This document shows, one piece after another, positions 1 to 8,704 of a DNA stretch of 64,000 nt. Position 1 is the stretch's first letter. Each line of letters begins with the position of its first letter. A model generated the notes under the pieces. The model had not been told where the DNA came from. It saw nothing but the letters and a program-made list of their open reading frames with translations, and searched no databases. The stretch is from Methanobrevibacter boviskoreani JH1 (GTDB lineage: Archaea > Methanobacteriota > Methanobacteria > Methanobacteriales > Methanobacteriaceae). The DNA lies in the NCBI RefSeq assembly GCF_000320505.1, contig NZ_BAGX02000023.1, forward strand, positions 1 through 64,000, in the 5' to 3' direction. Position numbers and translations under genes: made by a program.

Positions 1-512
1 ATATCTTTATTTGTTTTCTCTTTAATTAGTGAATATATTTCATTTGGTATTGATGAGTTTATAACAATATATCCCTCATCAATAGTACTATCATTATCTT
101 TCCCACTATCTAAAGTTAAAGTTAAGCATCCTGAGAAATATGCGTCTATATTATGTTCCTTTAGGAAATTTACTGTGTGGATATCTCTACATCCTATAGG
201 TTCATGACTTGAAAGGTAATTTAGGCTTTCATCTGTTAATAATGATTCAACTCTTTTTTTATTGTTTGTACTTGTATTAAAATGCATTGATACAAGTAAA
301 GGGTCGATATAATCGGAAGGTGGCCATGCTTCTGGAGAATCTAAATACCAACCATTCATTATCATTTTAACATCTTTTTCTTTATTAAATAGATGGATTT
401 TTTCATGATCGATATAATAATCTATTTTTGGTAAAAATCGTCTAGCAGCAATACTTTGAACTTCATTACCTAAATTTGTTGTATAATTATAAGACATTAA
501 TGCATATTTCAT
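1..512 (-). CDS. Polysaccharide pyruvyl transferase family protein (partial)
   Basis: Only the first 170 residues are visible; the gene runs off the left edge. Reading leftward from ATG at 512, the protein begins MKYALMSYNYTTNLGNEVQS, has an aromatic segment (NGWYLDSPEAWPP) and then GCRDIHTVNFLKEHNIDAYFSG. The early N-x-GNE-xQS motif and the later GCRD...SGCLTLTL stretch are the pattern I associate with the polysaccharide pyruvyl transferase family (PF04230), which puts pyruvate ketals on surface sugars. It lies 19 bp from a glycosyltransferase on the same strand, which fits a surface polysaccharide locus continuing to the left. The family is inferred from motifs only, and the substrate cannot be told. 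Confidence 0.7.
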   Translation of the reverse strand, partial: MKYALMSYNYTTNLGNEVQSIAARRFLPKIDYYIDHEKIHLFNKEKDVKMIMNGWYLDSPEAWPPSDYIDPLLVSMHFNTSTNNKKRVESLLTDESLNYLSSHEPIGCRDIHTVNFLKEHNIDAYFSGCLTLTLDSGKDNDSTIDEGYIVINSSIPNEIYSLIKEKTNKD

Positions 513-531
513 TTCAAATACCTTAATATAT

Positions 532-1698
532 TTATTTTTCTTTCCAAGTTTTTAATAGTGTATTCATTGTTTTTTCAACACTTGATGTATTTATAACATC
601 TTTCTGTGCTTGTTTATTGATTTTAAATATTTCCTCATTATTTAAATTGGAGATATATCTGATTTTATCTGCTAATGCTTCGGGATTATCTGGTGGAACT
701 ATAAAACCATTCTTTCCATCATTTATAACTTCCGGAATTGCAGATACATTAGTTGTTAATACAGTAACTCCATAGGCCATAGATTCAAATATCACTGTAG
801 GTATGCCATCTCTATCTCCATTTTCAGATATTCTACACGGGGAAACTAAGACATCGGATTTATTGAAAACTTTTTCAACCTCTTTAGGTCCGTCTAGACG
901 TCCTTTAATTTCAATATTCTTAAGATTTAATTCATCAATCTGATTTTGAAGATCCTTTTCTAAAGCCCCTGAACCATATATCTCAAATTCAAAATCTTCA
1001 TCTTCTAAAATCTTTGCAGCATCAATAAATATGTCAATTCCTTTCTTATCTACGAAACGTGATATTGAGATGATTTTTCTTATTCTACCTGTCCTTGGTT
1101 TTAATTCATTTATTTTATAGTCGGTAGCTTGTTTAGTTATAACTATTTTACCTTCGGGTACGCCTCTTTTAAGGAGGTAATTTTTATGATATTGACTTAA
1201 AGTGAATATTGCTTTACAATATTTGGAGTTACCAATTTCTTTGACTCTATTGATTTTATCCACATCTTTTTTAAAAATATCTACTGCATGGGCGAAAACA
1301 GTAAAAGGAATTTCTAATTTTTCTGCAACATCTAGGGTGTATTCGGTACATGGGGGATAAACGAAATGGGTATGAATTAAGTCTATTTTGTATTCTTTTA
1401 GTAAGTTTTCAAGATTTTCCATAGGATTATCTTTTTTATCAAATCTTACAACCTCTAAATCAAAATCTAATTCGATAGGTTCCATAGGATCAATATAACA
1501 AAAAACAGTTACATTATAATTATTTTTAACTAACCATTTAAGTTCATTTAAAACAAATGTTTGAGATAGTGTTGGAAATCCTTTAAGAACATATGCAATG
1601 TTTATTTTATGTAAGTCATCAAAGGATTTGCTCTTTTTAAATGATTTTTTAATTTTTTTAATGATTTTATTTATTGAATTCCTGTTAATGTTTGTCAT
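532..1698 (-). CDS. Glycosyltransferase family 4 protein
   Basis: A 388-residue GT-B glycosyltransferase that should transfer a sugar from a nucleotide donor during surface polysaccharide or glycan synthesis in the cytoplasm. The N-terminal acceptor domain starts after a lysine-rich 30-residue lead; IAYVLKGFPTLSQTFVLNEL (34-53) resembles the WcaL/AmsK colanic-acid type. The C-terminal donor domain has the SISRFVDKKGID strand (211-222) and the nucleotide-sugar loop DRDGIPTVIFESMAYG (295-310). The usual EX7E pair is here D297-X7-E305, a conservative change of the first Glu. It is followed immediately by the pyruvyl-transferase-like gene, probably in one transcript. Donor and acceptor are unknown. 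Confidence 0.85.
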   Translation of the reverse strand: MTNINRNSINKIIKKIKKSFKKSKSFDDLHKINIAYVLKGFPTLSQTFVLNELKWLVKNNYNVTVFCYIDPMEPIELDFDLEVVRFDKKDNPMENLENLLKEYKIDLIHTHFVYPPCTEYTLDVAEKLEIPFTVFAHAVDIFKKDVDKINRVKEIGNSKYCKAIFTLSQYHKNYLLKRGVPEGKIVITKQATDYKINELKPRTGRIRKIISISRFVDKKGIDIFIDAAKILEDEDFEFEIYGSGALEKDLQNQIDELNLKNIEIKGRLDGPKEVEKVFNKSDVLVSPCRISENGDRDGIPTVIFESMAYGVTVLTTNVSAIPEVINDGKNGFIVPPDNPEALADKIRYISNLNNEEIFKINKQAQKDVINTSSVEKTMNTLLKTWKEK

Positions 1699-2032
1699 TA
1701 TATCTTCCTAATTTTAATCGCTGATTCTTGAGATGTTTTTAAGGTAAATTTAGATTAAATCTATTTTTAAACTTTATAATTTATAAATTTTTTATCTGAT
1801 TTTGCAATGTGATATTCACTTTAAGTAATAGGGGGATTTGTTTAATTTTTAAAAAAGCAGATTTTTATTTATTTTTTTTATTAAAAAATAATTAAATTTA
1901 TGTTTAGTATAAAAAAAGTATTATAATTAAATTTTAAGCTAAATAAAATGTTTTTATAAAATATTGATTAATTTAAAAGAAGAAAATATAATGTTTTTAT
2001 AAAGATATAAAAAAAGAAAATTAAGATTAAGA
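1699..2032. other. Intergenic region, 334 bp
   Basis: Very AT-rich spacer between the starts of the glycosyltransferase mRNA and the 3' end of lysS, both on the minus strand. It should hold the glycosyltransferase promoter and the lysS terminator (an A7 run at 2009-2015, read as T7). I see no open reading frame, RNA gene or repeat. Confidence 0.6.
2009..2015 (-). terminator. Oligo-T terminator after lysS
   Basis: A run of seven A on the plus strand, hence T7 in the lysS sense strand, lies about 20 bases past the lysS stop. Archaeal RNA polymerase terminates at such oligo-T tracts without needing a hairpin. Inferred from position and composition only. Confidence 0.4.
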
Positions 2033-3619
2033 TTATGCTTCTTTTCTTAATCTCTTAACAACAAAGTCTTTATCTAAAGATAATAAAAATGAAGCTGCTC
2101 TAGGACCTTGTTTTTTACCAAGTATCATTTTATAAATTGCTTGGAATGCTTTTTGTGGTTTAAGACCATGTGCCTCTAATATTTTATACATCTCGTCATG
2201 TAAATCCTCTGATTTTGTAAAGTCATTAGTTTCCATTAAATCAGCAAGATCTCTTAGGAATGCATCTTGTTCTTCTTGAAGTGGTAGATTTGGTATTGAT
2301 TTGTATTGCACATTAAATTTAACAAATCCCGGTGCATAATTGTCTAACCAATATTTTACATTATTTACCCTTTCCTCATATTGTGCAAGCTCCCTTTCAG
2401 TTAGATCCTCAAATTCTTTATCTTCAAAACTTTTTGTAAGCTGTGAATTTCTTTTAAGGATTCCGAAGATCTTCTCTAAATCGCATCCCCCTGCAATTTG
2501 GATTGCATTTACAAGGAATCTGTAAGGTGGTCTAAATGGTAATGGACTTCCCTCATGGATTTGAGCAACCCTATAGATCTCTTTAAATTTATGTTCCTCT
2601 TTCTTGGATGGTGCCTCTTCCTCATCATAGAATACCTTTTCAACGGTATCGAATTGGTCCATCAAATCTAAAAATTTCATTTTTGGTGAGAAATCTTTAG
2701 GTTTCATTGGTTTGCTTCTAAATAGATAATAGTTTAAACTTTCAGCAGGTCCAATCTTTAACCATTCGTCTGGTGCAAAGAATACTCCATGGGATTTACT
2801 CATAGCCTCACCATCAAGGGTAATCCATTCATATGGAATTGGATAAGGTGCATCATAACCGAAGATTTCTTTTGAGATAACCTTACTTACATCATAGGAT
2901 CCACCACTTGCTGCATGATCCTTTCCAAATGGTTCACAGGTGGTATTGAAGATTTTCCATCTTGCAGCCCATTCAACTCTCCATGTAAGTTTTCCGTCAC
3001 CTTTGGTAATATCACTTACACCCTCGTGACCACATTCACATCTATAATATACTTTATCTCCGTCATATCCATATGCGGTTGTAGTATTTACCCTGCCACA
3101 TTCCTCACAGATAGGATTATATGGTAACCAGTCTTCAGCTAAAGGTACCCTTCTATATTGGTCGAAGATTTCCCTAATTTCATCGTGTTTCTCAAGGGCC
3201 TTTCTTATATAGTCATTGTAGACTCCTGATTTATACATCTCATATCCTGATTTTATTGTAACATCTATTCCATAATCATCTAAGACATTGAATAATGGTT
3301 TTTCGAAATGCTCTACAAAGTTTTTACAACATCCATCAGGACATGGGATAGTTGAGTAAGGCATACCTAGGTATTTACTATATGACTCTGGAAGTGGATA
3401 TGGTACTTTTCTAAGTGGGTCATGATCATCTGCAATCCATATTACCTCCACATCCTGGTCCAATTTTCTTAATGCTTTACCTACGGCATTTGCAATAAAT
3501 ATATCACATGAATTTCCAATATGTATGGTACCAGATATAGATGTACCACTTGCAATAGTGTGTTTTTCTACATCCATCTTACTTAAATCATCAGCTATTC
3601 TTTCTATCCAATGTTCCAT
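2033..3619 (-). CDS. lysS: Lysyl-tRNA synthetase, class I (archaeal type)
   Basis: Charges tRNA-Lys with lysine in the cytoplasm. The 528-residue protein is a class I enzyme, not the class II form of most bacteria: HIGH-like HIGN at 33-36, KMSKS-like MSKS at 273-276, and a zinc-type insertion with C171, C174, C194 and C196. The frame is open 12 codons further upstream (to 3655), but I chose the inner ATG at 3619 because GGTGAT sits just before it and because class I LysRS proteins normally begin about HWIERIAD. It stands alone, divergent from secG. Length and motifs are complete, so it should be active. Confidence 0.95.
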   Translation of the reverse strand: MEHWIERIADDLSKMDVEKHTIASGTSISGTIHIGNSCDIFIANAVGKALRKLDQDVEVIWIADDHDPLRKVPYPLPESYSKYLGMPYSTIPCPDGCCKNFVEHFEKPLFNVLDDYGIDVTIKSGYEMYKSGVYNDYIRKALEKHDEIREIFDQYRRVPLAEDWLPYNPICEECGRVNTTTAYGYDGDKVYYRCECGHEGVSDITKGDGKLTWRVEWAARWKIFNTTCEPFGKDHAASGGSYDVSKVISKEIFGYDAPYPIPYEWITLDGEAMSKSHGVFFAPDEWLKIGPAESLNYYLFRSKPMKPKDFSPKMKFLDLMDQFDTVEKVFYDEEEAPSKKEEHKFKEIYRVAQIHEGSPLPFRPPYRFLVNAIQIAGGCDLEKIFGILKRNSQLTKSFEDKEFEDLTERELAQYEERVNNVKYWLDNYAPGFVKFNVQYKSIPNLPLQEEQDAFLRDLADLMETNDFTKSEDLHDEMYKILEAHGLKPQKAFQAIYKMILGKKQGPRAASFLLSLDKDFVVKRLRKEA

Positions 3620-3992
3620 TTCATCACCATTGTAATTATAATTCGTATTTTTCATTAAATAAATTCTTGACTTTATTGTAAAATTTATATATGATTTTTA
3701 AAAAAAAAATTATCAAAACATTTTATATAATTTTAATTAAGCTATAGATAATTAATATAGAAGTTTTAAAAATAATTCTTAATTAAAAACGGATAAATAA
3801 AATTTTTTTATAAAAAAAGTTTTATAATAATATTATTATTTAAATTATTATATATATTATTTTTGAAAAATAGGAAATTAAAATAATCTTTTTCATCTAC
3901 ATTTAAATAATATGAAAACAATATATTATAATGATTGATTAGTATTATTTGATAATTCAATTTATTTTAATTTTATAAGTTATGGTGATAAA
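3620..3992. other. Divergent promoter region lysS/secG, 373 bp
   Basis: AT-rich spacer between the divergent lysS and secG starts. Both promoters must be here, but many TATA-like runs make it impossible to choose one by eye. A GGTGAT ribosome site for secG is at 3984-3989. No other gene is visible. Confidence 0.5.
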
Positions 3993-4154
3993 ATGCCTAA
4001 AAAGGAAAAAAAATACGACATGCCACAGACTGGTGCGGGATTAGTTAGATATTTCGATGAGGAAAGTGTTGGACCTAAACTTTCTCCTGAACAAGTTGTT
4101 ATAATGACTATTATCTTAGCAATATTCTGTTTTGTTTTAAGATTCTCTGCTTAG
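3993..4154 (+). CDS. secG: Preprotein translocase subunit Sec61-beta/SecG
   Basis: A 53-residue single-span protein, the small non-essential subunit of the SecYEG/Sec61 translocation channel. It has the archaeal Sec61-beta layout: a lysine-rich start (MPKKEKKYDMPQ), the conserved TGAGLVRYFDEES...GPKLSPEQV segment (13-35), then one C-terminal membrane helix (about 36-52) and a very short tail. The start has GGTGAT at 3984-3989. It is monocistronic, between lysS (divergent) and a tRNA. Identification rests on the characteristic motif and on full length; it is an easily missed small gene. Confidence 0.93.
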   Translation: MPKKEKKYDMPQTGAGLVRYFDEESVGPKLSPEQVVIMTIILAIFCFVLRFSA

Positions 4155-4314
4155 ATTCTAGATTATTCTTAAGTAAGAATTTTTATAGTTTTTTTTAAAT
4201 CCATTAATTAGGGTTTAATTTTTAAAACCATGGTTATTATTCTTAAATCATGTTTAAAATTGTCATGATATTGGGAACAATAATTTAAAACTTATTTATT
4301 TAATTATATCTTAT

Positions 4315-4389
4315 GCTCCGTTAGTGTAGTCCGGCCAATCATTGCGGTCTCTCGAACCGCGGACTCGGGTTCGAATCCCGAACGGAGCA
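4315..4389 (+). tRNA. tRNA-Glu (anticodon CUC)
   Basis: A complete cloverleaf: acceptor GCTCCGT paired with ACGGAGC, anticodon stem GCGGT/ACCGC closing the loop CTCTCGA (anticodon CUC), and T-loop GTTCGAATC. Discriminator base A; CCA is not encoded. No intron. It reads GAG codons of glutamate. The body closely follows the usual archaeal tRNA-Glu (GTGTAGTCCGGCCAATCAT in the D-arm). It sits between secG and the amidotransferase-like gene. Confidence 0.95.
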
Positions 4390-4762
4390 CTATTAAAATT
4401 CTATTTCTGATTTTATTTAATCGGATTTCTATTTTTGAGTCTTATTTTATCTGTTTAATATTTAAAACTGTTTATTTAAGAAAAATGAATGCTTATTTTT
4501 GGTTCAATGTTTTAAAAATAGTTAAAAATTTATTTAATAAAATAAAACATTATTTTCTTAATGTTTTCAATAATTGAATTCTAAATAAAATATTTATTTT
4601 ATTTTAATATCTTAAAAGTAGTTTAATATTTATTTAATAAGACGGAATCTTATTTTTTTCTAATGTTTTTAAAAAATAGTGGTTAATATTAATTATATAA
4701 AGTAACTGTTTATATATTGATTGTTAAAAAAAGGTATTTTAGAAGATTAATATTAAATCCTC
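4390..4762. other. Intergenic region, 373 bp
   Basis: AT-rich spacer between tRNA-Glu and the convergent amidotransferase-like gene. It holds several loosely repeated phrases such as TTTAATATTTATTTAATAA, without a clear period. No gene or structured RNA is recognised. Confidence 0.5.
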
Positions 4763-5422
4763 TTATTCTATTTTATCTTTTAGTTTTGTAAATCCGTTAA
4801 TAATTCCATCAATAGATTTTAAAACTATTTTCCATTTTATAAATGATAACACTTTTCTTGGTTTTGACTTTTCAAATAAGAACCTTGTAAACTTAAGGTT
4901 ACTTACTTTTAACCCATTCCAATCATAGTATTCCCCTACGGTTTGAATACCTTCGGTTGTATGTATCGCCATTTTGTTTATTCCATCATCAAACCATTTC
5001 ACGATTTCCTTTGTTAGCGGAATGTCTATGTGGTTTATGACATCCTTCCAGAATATATATGCGTCACTATATGGTGAATTGTTTTCGGGTTCAAATGATT
5101 TTAACTCTCCATTATGGTAGAATAGCTGTTTGGATTCTCCACTTAATCTGTTTTCCTCACCAATAGGGAATGGATGGCACATTTCAGCATTATTTGGTCC
5201 AGAAGTTCCATATCTAAAGTGAATGATAGCCTCAATTGGGTATAGTTCTTTAATGATTTCTTCAATTTCATCCCAGTCAGTTAAACCTTTTCTCCAAACA
5301 AGCATATCTTCCTTTGGATCATAGTAACTAATGCCTACTCCATGAGGATTCTGTTTATACATTGCCTCAATATCCTCTCTAGAAACGCCAGTATTTGGTG
5401 GTTTGATAACAATTACACACAT
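4763..5422 (-). CDS. Class II glutamine amidotransferase-like protein
   Basis: A 219-residue protein beginning MCVIVIKPPN. A Cys directly after the initiator Met is the nucleophile position of Ntn-type (class II) glutamine amidotransferases, exposed after Met removal. Further family-like features are NPHGVGISYYD (26-36), an R-x-GTSG loop and the YHNGEL segment, as in the glutaminase domain of GlmS, PurF and asparagine synthetase. No synthetase or sugar isomerase domain is attached, so it is a stand-alone domain of unknown acceptor. The tail (about 180-219) is basic and may be an extension. It is monocistronic and convergent with the tRNA. Class is fairly sure, function is not. Confidence 0.65.
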   Translation of the reverse strand: MCVIVIKPPNTGVSREDIEAMYKQNPHGVGISYYDPKEDMLVWRKGLTDWDEIEEIIKELYPIEAIIHFRYGTSGPNNAEMCHPFPIGEENRLSGESKQLFYHNGELKSFEPENNSPYSDAYIFWKDVINHIDIPLTKEIVKWFDDGINKMAIHTTEGIQTVGEYYDWNGLKVSNLKFTRFLFEKSKPRKVLSFIKWKIVLKSIDGIINGFTKLKDKIE

Positions 5423-5760
5423 TTTATAAAACTTCCTTAAATTACTTAGAATATACTTTTATAGTTTATAGTTAATTACTTTATCTTAATATATTAATAT
5501 TTTTTAAATTACTGGTTCTTTGTATGAACCTTTAAAATAGCTAATTATATTTATTTTAAAAAATAGACATATAGTTATATATTATTTTGTAAATCTTTTT
5601 TTACAAAAATATGTGTTTAAAAGCTTAAAATTAGATTTGATTTTTTAATTTAATAAGATATCTAATTTTTTTAAGTATTTTTTAAATTTAATTGTTTAAT
5701 GCATTTTAAATTTTAAATATTTAAAATTATTTTAATTAATTTATTGAGTGAAGTGTTATA
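5423..5760. other. Divergent promoter region, 338 bp
   Basis: AT-rich spacer between the divergent amidotransferase-like gene and purB; it must carry both promoters. GTGTTATA before purB is a weak ribosome site. No operator, repeat or gene is recognised. Confidence 0.5.
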
Positions 5761-7110
5761 ATGGCTATACATCCAATTGAATTTAGATATGGAACTCCTG
5801 AAATGAAAAGAATTTGGGATTATGAGAATAAATTACAAAGAATGTTAGATGTAGAATCTGCATTGGCTCAAGCTGAGGCTAGTATTGGAATTATTTCTAA
5901 GGAAACTGCAGATGAAATCTCATTTAAAGCTAGTACTAAATATGTTAAACTTGAAAGGGTAAATGAAATTGAAGCTGCCAAGAAACATGATATTGCATCT
6001 ATGGTTCAAGGACTTGCAGAACAATGTGAGGGAGATGCAGGAGAATATGTACATTTCGGAGCAACCTCAAATGATATTGTAGATACCTCAAACTCTTTAA
6101 TGATTAGGGATTCAATTGATGTCCTTGAAGATAAAATAATTAAGTTAACTAATATCTTACTTGACTTGGCAAAGGAAAACAGGAATAAGGTTTGTATTGG
6201 ACGTACTCATGGTCAACATGCAATTCCAACTACATATGGTATGAAATTTGCTAATTGGGCTGCAGAACTTAAAAGACAATATGATAGATTAGAACATGCA
6301 AGGGGTAATGTATGTGTAAGTATGTTGGATGGTGCAGTTGGAACCACTGCAGCATTAGGTCCTCAAGGTTGGGAAATCCATAAGAAAGTTGCTGAAGAAT
6401 TGAATTTACCTCCTGCTACAATTACAAATCAGGTTGTACAAAGGGATAATCATGCTGAATTTATTATGGCAATTGCTAATTTGGCATCTACCTTAACAAA
6501 GATTGCACTTGAAATTAGAAACCTTCAAAGAACTGAAATCATGGAGGTTGGAGAATATTTCGATCCTAAAAAACAGGTAGGTAGTAGTACAATGCCTCAT
6601 AAAATGAACCCTATTACCGCTGAAAGAATCTGCGGAATCTCAAGAATTGTAAAATCCTATGTTGCACCTGCTTTGGAAAACAATCCATTATGGCATGAAA
6701 GGGATTTAACCAATTCCTCATGTGAAAGAATCATGTTTCCTGAAGCATGTATCCTAAGTGACTATACTTTGGAACTTACAATTAAACTTATGAGTAACCT
6801 TGTCTTCTATGACGATAATATTGAGAAAAACCTCAATTTAACTCATGGTCTAGTCATGGCTGAAAGATTAATGGCTGAACTTACAAGGGCAGGAATGGGT
6901 AAACAAACTGCATATGCACTTGTGAGGGAGAATGCTATTAAGGCTAATCAAGAACATCTTTTACTTGGGGATTTAATCTTAGAAGACGAAGAGGCAAGTA
7001 AATATTTATCTAAGGAGGAAGTTCAAAAGATTATGGATCCTCATACCTATACAGGTTCTGCAGGAATCATTGTGGATGAGATCTTAGAGTCCTCTAAAGA
7101 CTGGTTCTAA
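5761..7110 (+). CDS. purB: Adenylosuccinate lyase
   Basis: Cleaves adenylosuccinate to AMP and fumarate, and SAICAR to AICAR plus fumarate, in purine synthesis. The 449-residue protein has the fumarase/aspartase superfamily regions in order: HFGATSNDIVDTS (98-110), GRTHGQHAIPTTYG (147-160, with the general-acid His) and the signature SSTMPHKMNP (275-284) with the catalytic Ser in its flexible loop. Full family length. It is monocistronic, with no other purine genes nearby. Confidence 0.97.
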   Translation: MAIHPIEFRYGTPEMKRIWDYENKLQRMLDVESALAQAEASIGIISKETADEISFKASTKYVKLERVNEIEAAKKHDIASMVQGLAEQCEGDAGEYVHFGATSNDIVDTSNSLMIRDSIDVLEDKIIKLTNILLDLAKENRNKVCIGRTHGQHAIPTTYGMKFANWAAELKRQYDRLEHARGNVCVSMLDGAVGTTAALGPQGWEIHKKVAEELNLPPATITNQVVQRDNHAEFIMAIANLASTLTKIALEIRNLQRTEIMEVGEYFDPKKQVGSSTMPHKMNPITAERICGISRIVKSYVAPALENNPLWHERDLTNSSCERIMFPEACILSDYTLELTIKLMSNLVFYDDNIEKNLNLTHGLVMAERLMAELTRAGMGKQTAYALVRENAIKANQEHLLLGDLILEDEEASKYLSKEEVQKIMDPHTYTGSAGIIVDEILESSKDWF

Positions 7111-7389
7111 ATCCCCTTATCTTGCAGTGAATTCGGATTTCAAAATATTTTATAATGTTGCTCTTATTTTTATAAAATTCAAGAAAACGAGTAATATCTT
7201 TAAAATGTTTTAAATCTTTTTAGATTATTTATCAAAAGATTAATATTGTATGAAAAATATTAATTATAATATTTATTTAAATATTCTTATTTTAATGAAA
7301 TCTTTAATTTATTAAATGGATTCATCTAAGATTTTCAGCATATTTAAATAAATTCAATAAAATTTTCTTTATAATTAAAAGGTGAAAAA

Positions 7390-8238
7390 ATGGTAAACAC
7401 AAAAGAACTTAGTTCTATTGAATTGTCTTCCTTAACAACTATTGGGATGGGAATTTATGTTTTAATCAGTGTTATCCTTGCAATCATTGCTTTTATAGCT
7501 CTTATGGTTATAGGTGGCTCATCAGCTATTACTACTGGTTTAATGCTTATTCCAATGATTATCTTTGGGGCAATTTTATATAGTATTATTCACTTCTTCG
7601 GAAGAGGTTATCTTTATAATGTTCTTGTAACTAGGTTAAATGCTATTGATTTTGATATTGAGGAAGGTGAGATAACTAGGATAAACCCTATATCTACCTC
7701 ACTTGTTATTGGGGTTATTAGTTTAATCTGTTTCATTATCGTTTATACATTGGCATACTTAGTTGTACCTGGATTTGCAAGTTCTGTTCTACAAACATTG
7801 ATGGCATCTGGACAGATGAATTTAGCATTAATCGTATATAACTTTTTAGTGTTAATGTTAAGTCCACAATTCTTTATTGCTTGTATACTATTATCCTTTG
7901 TCTTAACTTTCATATTCGTATGTTTACAAATCTATGTTTATAATTATATTTCTCCAAAAGTTGGTGGAATTATAGTGGATTTTAAAGATGAGGGTAAGTA
8001 TACATCACTTAAATATGTTGATCCTAAAAGTGCTGCAATTATAGTTTCAATCTGTTCTTTAGTTGTAGATTTAATTGTCTCTATTGCGATGTTAGCAATA
8101 AATCATACTGCAGTATTATATGCATTATATAATATTATTTCCGGATTTGTTATAACATTTGTATTGGTTTTCCTAATAGCTTATTTCTACAATTACTTAG
8201 CTCCAAAAATGGGTCAACTTAAACTTGAATTAGAATAA
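7390..8238 (+). CDS. Multi-pass membrane protein with internal repeats, function unknown
   Basis: I do not recognise a named family. The 282-residue protein has hydrophobic helices at about 20-43, 48-70, 102-126, 146-180, 215-237 and 245-268. A motif recurs three times after a helix pair: YLYNVLVTRLNAIDFDIEEG (74-93), YVYNYISPKVGGIIVDF (182-198) and YFYNYLAPKMGQLKLELE (265-282). The first two copies are followed by a short basic/acidic loop leading to the next helix. This suggests a triplicated unit of two helices plus an amphipathic strand. No signal peptide, no catalytic motif. GGTGAAAAA precedes the ATG. Monocistronic; convergent with nrpR. Confidence 0.75.
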   Translation: MVNTKELSSIELSSLTTIGMGIYVLISVILAIIAFIALMVIGGSSAITTGLMLIPMIIFGAILYSIIHFFGRGYLYNVLVTRLNAIDFDIEEGEITRINPISTSLVIGVISLICFIIVYTLAYLVVPGFASSVLQTLMASGQMNLALIVYNFLVLMLSPQFFIACILLSFVLTFIFVCLQIYVYNYISPKVGGIIVDFKDEGKYTSLKYVDPKSAAIIVSICSLVVDLIVSIAMLAINHTAVLYALYNIISGFVITFVLVFLIAYFYNYLAPKMGQLKLELE

Positions 8239-8704
8239 ATATAACTTTATTCTATTTTTTTATTTTTTTTATATCTGTTTCTTAGCTATTTTTAAATCAT
8301 ATATTCTATTTTTATAAAATTTTAATAGTATTCTATTTTAAGTTTTGTTTATCTATATACATCTTATGGTCAATTTCTTGTTAAATTTTAACCTGTATTG
8401 ATTAGATTGAAATTAGTTATTTTTTATTTAATAAAGTTTGAAAGATAGTATTTTTTATAGATTGTGCTTTTGTTATAGTCGATTGAAATCTTCTAGCTAT
8501 TTTTAAAATTTTTAAGATAAGCTTTCGAATTGATAATTAAAATATTGTTAAACTATTGGATTATTAGGCTATTAGATAACTGGTTTAATAATTAAAATAT
8601 AAGTTAAAAATTAGATAATTGGAAGCTTATAATAAAAATAAGTTGTTAATAATTTAATTTAAATTAAATTGATTGGCAAAATAAGTTATAATGGATTAAA
8701 TAGT
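8239..8704. other. Convergent intergenic region, 466 bp
   Basis: Spacer between two convergent genes. It starts with strong oligo-T runs (8255-8270) after the membrane protein gene. The rest is AT-rich without a recognisable gene, RNA or clear repeat. Confidence 0.5.
8255..8270 (+). terminator. Oligo-T terminator
   Basis: T7, A, T8 starting 16 bases after the stop of the membrane protein gene: a typical archaeal intrinsic terminator by composition and position. Confidence 0.5.
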
